A DNA stretch of 64,000 bases from Actinoallomurus purpureus (GCF_024055795.1 NZ_JAMXMY010000027.1:62001-126000), one strand, 5' to 3'. Numbered from the stretch's first letter, positions 23,491 to 32,311 are shown. The notes: generated from the sequence alone by a model not told the origin. Numbers and translations are program-made.

Positions 23491-25715
23491 GCACCCCTGA
23501 CCAGTACGCAGACGTCATCGACTTCCCCGCCCCCGACACCTACGACGACACCGGCACGACACCGGCCGCGCTGCCGTCCGGTACCGGTGGCGGGACCGTC
23601 CCGCCGAATCCCCCGGCGGGTCCGGCAGGCGACGAGTTCGACGGCCAGGACGCGGCCGATGCCGAGTCGGTGGTCATCACCGGCACCGTCGTCGGCGGTC
23701 CAGTGGATCCGCCTGACGAGCCGCGCCGGTTCGGCCCCGGGGCGAGCAAGCATGAGCGCCGGCCGGTGGTCCCGCCGTGGCTGAACTCGCGTTCCACGAT
23801 CCGCGCGTCGCTGCTGTGGGTGGTGGATGAGGCGAAGTACCACGCTCTGTTTCACGCGGTACGGGTTCCGAAGTACGCCGGTAAGGCGCTCGTGTGGGCG
23901 CCGGTCGGCGCTGGTGTCACCACGGCCCGGCTGATCCGGTGGGCATCGGCCGAAGAGGGTAACTGGCACCTGCGCCAGGCCGCCGCCTCTCGCGGTGACG
24001 CTGACACGTGGCTCAAGCTCGACGCCCGTCGGCAACGGCAAGCGTCGTGGCGGTGGTTGCTGGTCGTCCCGCTGCTCGTGGTCATGCTCGCCGCTGTGCT
24101 GGTGCTGGTGTTCGGGTCGGTGCTGCTGGCGTACCGGGTGCTCGCGGTGCTGGTAGCCGTGCCGGTGCTGGCCCGACTCGGCCGGCCCGCCGATAAGCCG
24201 ATCACTGACCGCGTGTCCAACGCCCCCGGCTACCGCAAGCTCACGGCCGAACTGGTGCGTCGCGCCCTGCTCAGCGTGCAGTTGGCGGGGATCAACTCCG
24301 CGGTCGCCAAGGACCCGAACGCGATCTCCTTCCCGGTGGAGATCCACCGGGAAGGCCCCGGCCACCTGGCCATCGTGGACCTGCCGTACGGGGTCGAGGC
24401 CGCCGACGTGATCACGCGGCGCGGCAAGCTCGCGTCTGGGCTGCGGTTGCCGCTGGACCAGGTCTGGCCCGAACCGGCCCCCGGCCACACCGGCCGGTTG
24501 GCGCTGTGGGTCGGGTTCGAACCGGCGTCGCAGATGCGGCAACCTGCGTGGCCGCTGATCAAGGGCGCCAAGGTGGACGTGTTCAAGCCGTTCCCGTTCG
24601 CCACCACGCCCCGGATGAACGTGGTCAACGTCTCGCTGATGTACCGCAACTGGCTGTTCGGCGGTCAGCCCGGTTCAGGCAAGACGTTCGCGCTGCGGCT
24701 GCTCGCGCTCGCCGCCGCTTTGGACCCGCGCGTTGAGCTGCGGATCTACGAGATGAAGGGTGTCGGGGACTTCAAGCCGCTGGCCCCGGTGTGTGCCGAG
24801 TACGGCAACGGTTTCGACGACGACACCCTTGCCGCCTGCGCCAAGCTGATCGACTGGCTGTATGAGGAGTGCCAGCGCCGTTCCAAGCGCATCGACCACT
24901 ACGCAGAGCTGGGCAAGGCTCCGGAGAACAAGGTCACCCCCGAGTTGGCGTCGCTCAAGGGGTCTGGGCTTCACCCGCTCGTGGTGTGCCTTGATGAGTT
25001 GCAGGAACTCATGCTCTCCCCGCACGGCAAGCGTGCCGGCGAGATCCTGGAGAAGGTCATCAAGCTGGGCCGTGCCCTGGGCGTGATCCTCATCATCGGG
25101 ACACAGATCCCGGACAAAGACAGCCTGCCAACCGGCATCACCCGCAACGTCAACACCCGGTTCTGCCTGTCGGTGGCCGACCAGACCGCCAACGACATGA
25201 TTCTCGGGACGAGCCAGTACAAGCTTGGGCACCGGGCCACGGTGTTCAAGCCCGGCCCGCCGTCCGAGGGCGGGGAAGCCGGCTGGGGCATCCTGCGCGG
25301 CATCGGCGAGACCGGCGCCCGCTGCTCCTTCTACGTCGATTCCGACCAGGCCGCCCGCATCATCACCCACGCCGTAGCGCTGCGCACCGCCGCCGGCACC
25401 ATGCCCGAGGAAGGCACCCAGACCCGCGACACCGGTCCCGCGTACGACGTACTCACCGACGTCGCCGCCGTCTGGCCGGCCGGTGAGGACGCCGCATGGA
25501 ACGAAACCCTGCTGGAAGCCCTGACCGAACTACGGCGCGACGTCTACGAGGGTTGGACCGCCGCGCAACTGACCTCCGCCCTGTCCACCCACGGCGTGAG
25601 CGTGCGGCAGATCGGCCGACGCATCGACGGCAAGACCGTCAACCGTCGCGGCCCGAGCCGCGCCGACATCATGACCGCGATCACCGAGCGTAAGCGGAAG
25701 CGGGCCGCGGATTAG
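23487..25715 (+). CDS. FtsK/SpoIIIE-like conjugal transfer ATPase
   Basis: A 742-residue DNA translocase of the TraB/TraSA type that moves double-stranded AICE DNA between hyphae. N-terminal membrane segments lie at about 187-230, the Walker A motif GGQPGSGKT at about 391, and the Walker B motif LVVCLDELQEL at about 499. The C terminus (about 685-735) contains a winged-helix-like region (WTAAQLTSALSTHGVSVRQI) that in the family recognises clt repeats. The GTG start is coupled to the spread gene. The GCTAGC-rich region directly downstream is the obvious candidate clt. Confidence 0.93.
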   Translation: MSTPDQYADVIDFPAPDTYDDTGTTPAALPSGTGGGTVPPNPPAGPAGDEFDGQDAADAESVVITGTVVGGPVDPPDEPRRFGPGASKHERRPVVPPWLNSRSTIRASLLWVVDEAKYHALFHAVRVPKYAGKALVWAPVGAGVTTARLIRWASAEEGNWHLRQAAASRGDADTWLKLDARRQRQASWRWLLVVPLLVVMLAAVLVLVFGSVLLAYRVLAVLVAVPVLARLGRPADKPITDRVSNAPGYRKLTAELVRRALLSVQLAGINSAVAKDPNAISFPVEIHREGPGHLAIVDLPYGVEAADVITRRGKLASGLRLPLDQVWPEPAPGHTGRLALWVGFEPASQMRQPAWPLIKGAKVDVFKPFPFATTPRMNVVNVSLMYRNWLFGGQPGSGKTFALRLLALAAALDPRVELRIYEMKGVGDFKPLAPVCAEYGNGFDDDTLAACAKLIDWLYEECQRRSKRIDHYAELGKAPENKVTPELASLKGSGLHPLVVCLDELQELMLSPHGKRAGEILEKVIKLGRALGVILIIGTQIPDKDSLPTGITRNVNTRFCLSVADQTANDMILGTSQYKLGHRATVFKPGPPSEGGEAGWGILRGIGETGARCSFYVDSDQAARIITHAVALRTAAGTMPEEGTQTRDTGPAYDVLTDVAAVWPAGEDAAWNETLLEALTELRRDVYEGWTAAQLTSALSTHGVSVRQIGRRIDGKTVNRRGPSRADIMTAITERKRKRAAD

Positions 25716-25728
25716 GTCGCGAACCGGT

Positions 25729-25883
25729 GCTAGCGCTAGCGGCCCGCCCTGCTAGCGCTAGCACCCCCGCTAGCACCCAAGATCCACGATCACCAGCACG
25801 TTAGCCGCTAGCAGCCTGACCAGCACACATCCCGGAAATCGGCTCTGAGCGCCGTTTCGGACCCCCGTCACCGGGCCGCTAGC
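25729..25883. repeat. GCTAGC array, candidate clt or origin
   Basis: Seven copies of the palindrome GCTAGC in 155 bp: two fused 12-mers (25729-25740, 25751-25762) and singles at 25769, 25807 and 25878, in a non-coding gap after the Tra gene. TraB-type translocases act on clusters of short repeats near their gene. Replication iterons are an alternative. Confidence 0.65.
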
Positions 25884-25945
25884 CCTACTTCACCGTTCCC
25901 TCCAACCGTGACTGTCCGTTACATCCGAGCGTTGGGAGAACCACC

Positions 25946-26233
25946 GTGCAAACCCTGCTACTCGCCTCCGGCGACCACGCCAGCAACGACACCGGAAGCC
26001 TGATCCTGCTCGTACTGTTCGCGCTGGTCCTCTACGGCGCCGCATGTGCGATCTGGCCGTTTCGGTCCTGTCGTACCTGCGGCGGATCCGGGCGCTTCCG
26101 CTCCCCGTCCGGCCGCGCCTGGCGGTACTGCCGCCGCTGCAACGGCACCGGCGCCAAGCTCCGTCTCGGCCGCCGCATCCTCACCTACCTCGCCAACACC
26201 CGCGACCGTGGCACGCGAGGCCATCGTGACTAG
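25946..26233 (+). CDS. Membrane-anchored zinc-finger protein
   Basis: A 95-residue protein with one hydrophobic segment at about 18-37 and two C-x-x-C-x-G-x-G motifs (CRTCGGSG and CRRCNGTG) as in the DnaJ zinc domain, followed by a very basic tail. The tail and finger would face the cytoplasm. GTG at 25946. It lies between the candidate clt and the replication genes and is similar in motif to the genes at 3004 and 3161 in element Z. Confidence 0.7.
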   Translation: MQTLLLASGDHASNDTGSLILLVLFALVLYGAACAIWPFRSCRTCGGSGRFRSPSGRAWRYCRRCNGTGAKLRLGRRILTYLANTRDRGTRGHRD

Positions 26234-26259
26234 CCCACGAGACGCGAAAGCGGCCCGGC

Positions 26260-26307
26260 GCACAGCCACCAAGCACGACGCCGGACCGCCGCCCCCAACC
26301 GATCACG
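26260..26307 (+). repeat. Leader repeat copy 3
   Basis: Same repeat as at 21335; it ends 23 bp before the start at 26331. Confidence 0.8.
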
Positions 26308-26330
26308 TAACCGAAGGAGGCCCCTCCATC

Positions 26331-26603
26331 ATGACCCACGCCATCCAGCCCGACCAGCAGAACGCCCGCACGCGCGCGGTTTGGCTGCTTCCCGAAGACG
26401 GCGTCATCGACCCCATCGCGATCGACCTGGCCACCCGTGGCGTACGGCCCGTCGCGCTCACACCCGCTGAGCGGCGCATCGCCGCCGCCTCCATCCTCGC
26501 CACCGGCGGCACACCGAACACGATCGCCAAGCGGCTACACATGGCGCATTCGACCGCCCGCACCCTGGCCGAGCAGATCACCGCCGACGGCATCGCCGCC
26601 TAG
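26331..26603 (+). CDS. Small helix-turn-helix protein
   Basis: A 90-residue protein. The C-terminal half (LTPAERRIAAASILATGGTP then TIAKRLHMAHSTARTLAEQI) is a helix-turn-helix similar to those of sigma or LuxR-type factors. A leader repeat and GAAGGAGG precede the ATG. A strong hairpin follows before the replication gene. It is probably a regulator of replication or transfer; the target is unknown. Confidence 0.7.
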   Translation: MTHAIQPDQQNARTRAVWLLPEDGVIDPIAIDLATRGVRPVALTPAERRIAAASILATGGTPNTIAKRLHMAHSTARTLAEQITADGIAA

Positions 26604-26615
26604 AACGCCGCTCCC

Positions 26616-26640
26616 GTCCCGCCGCCTCGCGCGGCGGGAC
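26616..26640 (+). terminator. Hairpin before the replication gene
   Basis: Perfect 10-bp stem GTCCCGCCGC/GCGGCGGGAC with a 5-base loop, 28 bp before the GTG at 26669; it may attenuate read-through into that gene. Confidence 0.6.
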
Positions 26641-26668
26641 ACCCAACCCCTCGAAGGGAAACACCCCA

Positions 26669-28651
26669 GTGACCAAGCCCACCGCGCTCCGCATCATCGA
26701 CGGCGAACAGCCCGACGCGGAGCTCGGCCGAGCGCTCCCGCACAACATCACCGCCGAACAGGTCGTGCTCGGCGCAATGATGCTCTCACCAGCCGCGCTC
26801 GCAGAAGTCCGCGAACTCCTCGACGGTAACGAGTTCTACCGACCCGCCCACGCCCGAATCTGGGAGACGATCACCACTCTCGCGGACCGTGGCGCCCCGT
26901 CTGATCCGCTGGCCGTCGGCGCCGAACTCGGCCCCGATCTGACCAAGACCGGAGGCGCGCCCTACCTCCACACCCTCGTCGCCCAGGTCCCCACCGCCGC
27001 GAACGCCGGCTACTACGCCCACATGATCCGTGACCTCGCCTACGCCCGGACGGTCGTCGAGACCGGTACCCGGCTCATCCAACTCGGCCAAGAGGCCACC
27101 GGCGAGAGCGCGAGCAACCTCCGTGGCGCCGTCACCACCGAAGTCGCCGAACTGTCCTCCGCCGATGTACGCGGATGGCCGAACCCCGTCCCGCTGACCA
27201 CGACGGCCACCGAACTCCCCGGCTTCCCGTTGTGGACGCTACCGAGTTGGATCGGCGAGTACGCCGCGAGCCTGGCCGAGGTCACCCAGACCCCGCCCGA
27301 CCTGGCAGGCTGCCTTGCCCTGGCCGTACTCGCCGTCGCGGCCGGCGGGAAAGTGTGGGTGCAAGCCCCCGCATGGCGCGAGCCGACGAACCTTTTCACC
27401 GTCGTCGTGCTACCGCCCGGCAACCGCAAATCCGAGGTCTTCCGGGCGATATGCGCCCCCATCGTGGAGACGGAAAAGTCTCTGATCACCGAGGCTGAGC
27501 CCGTGATCGCCGGAGCGGTCATCGCCCGACGAGTCGCCGAAGCCGAAGCCGACAGGACGGCGAAAGCCGCCGAGAACGCCACCGGTCTCGACTCCACACA
27601 GAAGACACTCGCGATCACCGAGGCCGCCGAGGCGAAACTCGCCCTCGACGCCGCCACCGTTCCGCCAAAGCCGCGTCTGTTCTCCGATGACGCCACCGTT
27701 GAAGGGCTCACCTCGCTCCTGTGCGAGCAAGGCGGACGGATGGCCGTCCTGTCTCCCGAGGGCGAGATCTTCTCCATCGCCGCCGGCCGCTACTCCGGAG
27801 CCCCCAACTTCGCCGTCCTGAAGAAAGGCCACGCCGGAGAAGAGATGCGCGTGGACCGGATGGGACGCGACTCCGAACACATCGAAGCCGCCACCATCAC
27901 CCTGGGAATCTGCACACAACCCGGAGTCCTGGCCGAACTCGGCGCCACCCCGCAATTCCGCGATCAAGGGCTACTCGGCCGCCTGCTGTACGCGGTCCCG
28001 CACTCCCTACTCGGACACCGCAAACACAACCCAGACCCCATGCCCACCGACCAAGAAACCACCTACCAGACACGCGTCAAAGCGCTCGTGCTGTCCCTGG
28101 CCAAACTGCCCCAGCCCGCTACCCTCACCTTCACCCCCGACGCCCAGAACGCCATCACTCGGCTTCTCGCCGAAACCGAACCCCGGTTCCGCGCAGACGG
28201 CGACCTGGCGCACATGACCGACTGGGGCGGCAAACTCGTCGGCGCCGTCGTCCGCATCGCCGGCCTTCTCCACCTCGCCAAGCACCTACGCGACGGCTGG
28301 AACCAGCCGATCACCGCCGACACGTTCGCCGACGCCCGCGACATCGGCGAATACTTCACCGCCCACGCCAAAGCCGCCTACGACGCCATCGGCGCCGACC
28401 CCGCCACCGCCGACGCCCGCGCCATCCTCACCTGGACACGCAACACCGGCACGGCCCGATTCGCCGCCCGCGACGTCCAACCCCCGCTACGCGGACGGTT
28501 CAAGAAGGTCACCGACCTAGACCCCGCCCTACGCGTCCTCGAAACCCACGGCTGGATCCGCCGCCTACCGCCACCCCCGCGCACCGGACGTGGACGCCCT
28601 TCCGCCCCGATGTACGAGGTATACCCCTCCGCGCTGGATACGAGCCGATGA
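26669..28651 (+). CDS. DnaB-N / DUF3987 replication protein
   Basis: A 660-residue protein. Residues about 20-140 match the N-terminal domain of DnaB helicase (LPHNITAEQVVLGAMMLSPA and GGAPYLHTLVAQVPTAANA). The rest matches DUF3987, a helicase-like ATPase domain, with a degenerate P-loop PPGNRKSEV at about 250 and a C-terminal winged region. Element B has no RepSA or primase-polymerase gene, so this is the best candidate for its replication function. GTG at 26669 has AAGGGAA upstream. The DnaB-N to DUF3987 fusion suggests it loads or replaces the replicative helicase; this is inference. Confidence 0.82.
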   Translation: MTKPTALRIIDGEQPDAELGRALPHNITAEQVVLGAMMLSPAALAEVRELLDGNEFYRPAHARIWETITTLADRGAPSDPLAVGAELGPDLTKTGGAPYLHTLVAQVPTAANAGYYAHMIRDLAYARTVVETGTRLIQLGQEATGESASNLRGAVTTEVAELSSADVRGWPNPVPLTTTATELPGFPLWTLPSWIGEYAASLAEVTQTPPDLAGCLALAVLAVAAGGKVWVQAPAWREPTNLFTVVVLPPGNRKSEVFRAICAPIVETEKSLITEAEPVIAGAVIARRVAEAEADRTAKAAENATGLDSTQKTLAITEAAEAKLALDAATVPPKPRLFSDDATVEGLTSLLCEQGGRMAVLSPEGEIFSIAAGRYSGAPNFAVLKKGHAGEEMRVDRMGRDSEHIEAATITLGICTQPGVLAELGATPQFRDQGLLGRLLYAVPHSLLGHRKHNPDPMPTDQETTYQTRVKALVLSLAKLPQPATLTFTPDAQNAITRLLAETEPRFRADGDLAHMTDWGGKLVGAVVRIAGLLHLAKHLRDGWNQPITADTFADARDIGEYFTAHAKAAYDAIGADPATADARAILTWTRNTGTARFAARDVQPPLRGRFKKVTDLDPALRVLETHGWIRRLPPPPRTGRGRPSAPMYEVYPSALDTSR

Positions 28652-28806
28652 CCGCCACAGAGCGTCATCGTCACCTCGCCGCCGGACTGCTCCCCGGCCC
28701 TGAAGCACGTAAGCGAAAGACAGCAAAAACAATTCTGCTGATTTCCGCTTACGCGCTTACCCCCGCACGCCCGCCACCCTCTCGACCCACCAGGCACACA
28801 CCGTGA
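28648..28806 (+). CDS. Hypothetical small protein
   Basis: A possible 52-residue basic protein that overlaps the previous stop (ATGA). No domain recognised. The A-rich stretch (AAAACAATTCTG) inside it is atypical for the element. Coupling is the main support. Confidence 0.45.
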   Translation: MTATERHRHLAAGLLPGPEARKRKTAKTILLISAYALTPARPPPSRPTRHTP

Positions 28807-28813
28807 CCGGCGA

Positions 28814-28860
28814 ACAGCCACCAAGCACGCCGCCGGCCCACCTCACCCCGACCGATCACA
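28814..28860 (+). repeat. Leader repeat copy 4 (before xis)
   Basis: Same repeat as at 21335, slightly more diverged; it ends 16 bp before the xis start. Confidence 0.75.
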
Positions 28861-28876
28861 CCACAGGAGCAAACCC

Positions 28877-29074
28877 GTGAATACGCGGTCCCGCAGTCAG
28901 CAGTGGCTGACCGTCCAAGACATACTCGACGATCTCGAAATCCCTCGCCGGACGTGGCAGCGCTGGCGAGAGCTCGGCCGTACTCCGCGATGCAAGCGCC
29001 TACCCAATGGCGAACTGCGCATCAGCCGCGCCAACTACGACAGGTGGCTGGACTCGCTAGAGGAGGTCGCGTGA
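28877..29074 (+). CDS. xis: Excisionase-type helix-turn-helix protein
   Basis: A 65-residue MerR-like winged helix protein (WLTVQDILDDLEIPRRTWQR, wing LPNGELRIS), homologous to the xis of element A. GTG at 28877. Its stop overlaps the int start (GTGA). It should direct excision of element B together with Int. A leader repeat sits in front, so xis-int may be controlled with the transfer genes. Confidence 0.87.
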   Translation: MNTRSRSQQWLTVQDILDDLEIPRRTWQRWRELGRTPRCKRLPNGELRISRANYDRWLDSLEEVA

Positions 29075-30459
29075 ACCTCAGCTACGACATTCGTTTCCGG
29101 AAGACGCGGGTTCACCCACGAGCGGGGCGACGGCCTCACAACGTACGGTGGGTCGTCGGTGGCCGGCCGCACGATTCCTACTTCGCAACTAACGCTCTAG
29201 CCGAAAGCTTTAAATCTGAGCTGATCCAGGCTGCAAGAAGAGGAGAGGCATTCGATACTGAAAGCGGACTACCACTCTCAAAGCTCCGCGAGCAGGAGCA
29301 GGAGGCCACCAACGCAACGTGGTATCAGCATGCAACCGAGTACGTCGACTACAAGTGGACGCGGGTAGCAGCAACCGCCCGCGTCTCCATTGCAGAAACC
29401 CTCGTCACCATCACGTGCTCTCTGCTACCAAAATCGGGAACCGGGCGTCCAGATGACAAAGTTCTTCGCAGCGCGCTATTTCGCTGGGCGTTCAACAAGC
29501 GTGACCGTGAAACCGAGCGTCCGCCGGACATCGCCAAGGCGCTCAAGTGGGCAGAGGAAGAGTCACTTCCGCTCACCACGCTCGCCGATCTAAAGACAGT
29601 GCGCAACGTCCTCGACGCGTGCGCGCTACGCCTCGATGGTAAGCAGGCCGCGGCCAACTATCTCGCCCGACGCCGCCAAGTCTTCTACAACGTACTAAAG
29701 TACGCCGTCAGCCAGGAACGGTTGACCTCCAACCCCCTCGACGATCCGAAGCTCAACTGGGAGCGCCCCAGCGACATGGAGGTAGATCACGAGATAGACC
29801 CTCGAAGCGTCGGCAGCACGGAACAAACCACCGAGATGTTGGCGGCAGTTAGCTACATCGGACGTCACCAAGGGCCGCGATTCCTCGCGTTTTTCGGCTG
29901 CCTGTTCTACGCCATGATGCGACCCGAAGAGGCCATAGGGCTCCGCCGCGAGCACTGCGTACTACCCAACGAAGGATGGGGGCGCCTGACGTTGGCCAAG
30001 GCCATGCCTGCGGCTGGCCGCGCATGGACCGACAGCGGCGACGTGCACGACAATCGCGGGCTCAAGCACCGGTCCCGTAAGTCCACCCGCCTCGTGCCAA
30101 TTCCGCCCGAACTCGTGCGTCTCCTGCGTGACCACATTGAGCGATACGGCGTCGGACCAGACGGGCACCTATTCCGCAGCGTAAACAACAATCCGATTCA
30201 TCCCTCGACGTACGCGCGCGTCTGGAAGCGCGCCCGTGTACTGGGCTTGCCCCCCGACGCCCAACCCACGCCGCTGCTCGCAACCCCATACGACCTCCGC
30301 CACGCGGGCATCTCCGTACGGCTCTATGCTGGCGTACCGCCAAAGCAGGTAGCCGAGTGGGCTGGCCACAGCGTGGAGGTTCTCCAGCGGGTCTACTCGA
30401 AAGTTCTCGACGGATTCGACGACAGATGGTTCAAGCAAATCGATGAGGTGCTTCAGTGA
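29071..30459 (+). CDS. int: Tyrosine site-specific integrase
   Basis: A 462-residue tyrosine recombinase. Catalytic motifs: MMRPEEAIGL (first Arg), YDLRHAGISVRL (second Arg), AGHSV and VLQRVYSK (Tyr nucleophile). It is related throughout to the element A integrase, and both target the tRNA-Arg(CCT) gene. Unlike in element A it is not next to att: two cargo genes on the opposite strand lie between it and the tRNA. The codon pattern is slightly less GC-rich than in the transfer genes. Confidence 0.95.
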   Translation: MNLSYDIRFRKTRVHPRAGRRPHNVRWVVGGRPHDSYFATNALAESFKSELIQAARRGEAFDTESGLPLSKLREQEQEATNATWYQHATEYVDYKWTRVAATARVSIAETLVTITCSLLPKSGTGRPDDKVLRSALFRWAFNKRDRETERPPDIAKALKWAEEESLPLTTLADLKTVRNVLDACALRLDGKQAAANYLARRRQVFYNVLKYAVSQERLTSNPLDDPKLNWERPSDMEVDHEIDPRSVGSTEQTTEMLAAVSYIGRHQGPRFLAFFGCLFYAMMRPEEAIGLRREHCVLPNEGWGRLTLAKAMPAAGRAWTDSGDVHDNRGLKHRSRKSTRLVPIPPELVRLLRDHIERYGVGPDGHLFRSVNNNPIHPSTYARVWKRARVLGLPPDAQPTPLLATPYDLRHAGISVRLYAGVPPKQVAEWAGHSVEVLQRVYSKVLDGFDDRWFKQIDEVLQ

Positions 30460-30473
30460 CACTCGCACTGATA

Positions 30474-31334
30474 TCAAATAGGCAATTCTGCCTGAACGTC
30501 CGGATGTCGAGCCAAGGCAAAATCTATAGCTAGTCCTAGTTCGGTCCGAGATCGAGCAGATCGCCCGCCTTGATTTAGGAGGATACGATTCCCTGGCGGC
30601 GTGCCTTCACCAAATTCCAAGACGAATACAGGACGGCCGATCTTTAGAGCCCCCTGCCCTGCGGCAAGCGTCCCGCCACGCTCGCCGGCCTCTATGACAA
30701 CCAGAGCACGCCCAAGCCCGAAAATCACCTTATTTCGCGCCATAGCGTTGTACGCGCCCCACGGCTGAGAGGGCGGGAATTGCGAGACGACAAGTGCCCG
30801 GCGCCGATCAAAGTCGTCCGCAAAAACTTTCTTAATCCGGAAGTGATCGAAACCTTCGGCCAGGACAATAACGGTGCATCCTCCTGTTTGCAAAGCAGCA
30901 AGATGCGTCTCGGTATCCACACCCTTCGCATATCCAGAGATAACGACTAGCCCGCGTGCGCTAACCTCTTCACCACAGGCACGTGCAGCCTTCAGGCCGA
31001 GCTCCGTGGCGGCACGCGATCCGCACATTCCAATTCCCGGCTCTTCAAAAAGTTGCGGATCTCCTTGATAGAACAAAATAGGAGCAGCGGGCCGACCGCG
31101 ATCAATGAGAGATTTTGGGAAGTCTTCATCCCCGAATATGGTCACCGATATATCTTGCTGCGCAAGAGAGAAGATTTTCTCTCTGATCTTATCTTTAACA
31201 ACGTCATCGAGTAGATCCCATTGCCGCTTGAGACCTTGTCGCCCCTCGACTCTCAGCGAATTAGTGATCTTTCCTGGAGTTCGCAAGGTTTCGAACGCCG
31301 CGAGAGCGAGCGCCAATGACTGAAGATCGGCCAC
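30474..31334 (-). CDS. DprA/SMF-like Rossmann protein
   Basis: A 286-residue protein with the DprA (SMF) Rossmann core: GMCGSRAATELGLKAAR, VISGYAKGVDTETHLAAL, VIVLAEGFDHFR, then ARNKVIFGLGRALVVIEAG and GRPVFVLEFG. Chromosomal DprA loads RecA on incoming single-stranded DNA; DprA belongs to the wider SLOG superfamily, which also includes nucleotide-binding and nucleotide-processing proteins in conflict systems. This copy is separated by 15 bp from a ComFC-like phosphoribosyltransferase gene and is element cargo, so it is unlikely to be the housekeeping DprA. The N-terminal ~85 residues are divergent. Confidence 0.85.
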   Translation of the reverse strand: MADLQSLALALAAFETLRTPGKITNSLRVEGRQGLKRQWDLLDDVVKDKIREKIFSLAQQDISVTIFGDEDFPKSLIDRGRPAAPILFYQGDPQLFEEPGIGMCGSRAATELGLKAARACGEEVSARGLVVISGYAKGVDTETHLAALQTGGCTVIVLAEGFDHFRIKKVFADDFDRRRALVVSQFPPSQPWGAYNAMARNKVIFGLGRALVVIEAGERGGTLAAGQGALKIGRPVFVLEFGEGTPPGNRILLNQGGRSARSRTELGLAIDFALARHPDVQAELPI

Positions 31335-31349
31335 AACCCCTCCCTCATA

Positions 31350-32180
31350 TTAATTGCGTAGCGTCCTGACGGCCACAAGTCCGAAGACACGCTGCGCTCC
31401 TGCGCGTCGAGCCGCAAGGGCAACTGAGCTCATCGTCTCTCCGCTTCTGTAGACGTCATCAATAACTATCACATCGCCAGATAGGGTCTGCGGCATTTTA
31501 AATGCATCCCGCAGACTTCCCGAAGCGCCTTCCTTACTCGCCGGCCGAGCTCCATTTACGGAGATTGTCTCCACTACGAGTTTTTTCGTTTCCCTCCCGA
31601 CGGCTCTCGCGAAACCCTCTCCAACACTGTTACCGTCAGCCTTATGTCCAGGGACCGTAACGATAATTGGAGCATCTCGGTATAGTGGATGAGATTGGAC
31701 TACTGCAACTACTCGCCGCAGTAGCTCACCGGCCGCTTCGCGCCGCTTGGCATCATTGGATGTGTAATACTTCGCGCGATACACGAGCTCACCCACGTCC
31801 GTGTTCGGCCACTGCTGGGGATCAAGGTCCGGATGCGGCTTTTTATACCAATCGAGTGCTATCGCGCAGTCAAGCGAAGATCGGCGAGTAAGAGAAAATA
31901 CCTCCTCTAGCAATCTAACCAGATCCAGGACATCTTGCGGGAGACCTTCGTCAAAGCGGTAGCAATGCGAGTAGTCGGCAACAAATTGATCGTTGGGTTC
32001 GACCGCCACACACGCCGATCCCCCTACCATCTCGATCTGCGCCCCCGCCTCAGTCGGCCCGAAGATGTACAGCCATCTGGTGCCGTCGTCGCCTTCGGCG
32101 AGCTTCGCCACAAGGAACCTGCCCACGCGATTCGCGCGGCTGTCAGCAACGAACGGGGAGAGCCTTCTGAAGTTGACCAC
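31350..32180 (-). CDS. ComFC-like phosphoribosyltransferase
   Basis: A 276-residue protein whose C terminus holds the PRPP-binding signature VIVIDDVYRSGETMSSVAL (about 234-252) and the strand AQRVFGLVAVRT, as in ComFC and other type I PRTases. The middle has IIVTVPGHKADGNS, comparable to the substrate loop region. The zinc-finger N terminus of classical ComFC is not visible; about 130 unfamiliar residues replace it. In competent bacteria ComFC works with ComFA and DprA. Here it forms an operon with a DprA-like gene on a mobile element. Function unknown; a defence or DNA-entry role is inferred. Confidence 0.8.
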   Translation of the reverse strand: MVNFRRLSPFVADSRANRVGRFLVAKLAEGDDGTRWLYIFGPTEAGAQIEMVGGSACVAVEPNDQFVADYSHCYRFDEGLPQDVLDLVRLLEEVFSLTRRSSLDCAIALDWYKKPHPDLDPQQWPNTDVGELVYRAKYYTSNDAKRREAAGELLRRVVAVVQSHPLYRDAPIIVTVPGHKADGNSVGEGFARAVGRETKKLVVETISVNGARPASKEGASGSLRDAFKMPQTLSGDVIVIDDVYRSGETMSSVALAARRAGAQRVFGLVAVRTLRN

Positions 32181-32292
32181 AGAGCAAATCCTCGTGCGGG
32201 GGACACCGGATTGACCACACTAGCCAGCAAGTCCGACATTCCGGAAGTTTCCCGGACCGGCGACACCTGTCCGGCGGTACCTTGTGGGGCCG

Positions 32293-32311
32293 TACCCACG
32301 CTGTACCCACG
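32293..32311 (+). promoter_or_regulatory. Candidate integrase arm site, element B right
   Basis: TACCCACG at 32293 and 32304 (11-bp period), 123 bp left of the att repeat; the same motif pair lies at 12299-12317. Confidence 0.6.

Noticed and set aside
25729-25883. CRISPR or transposon ends
   Set aside because: The repeated unit is six bases, irregularly spaced; it fits clt or iterons.
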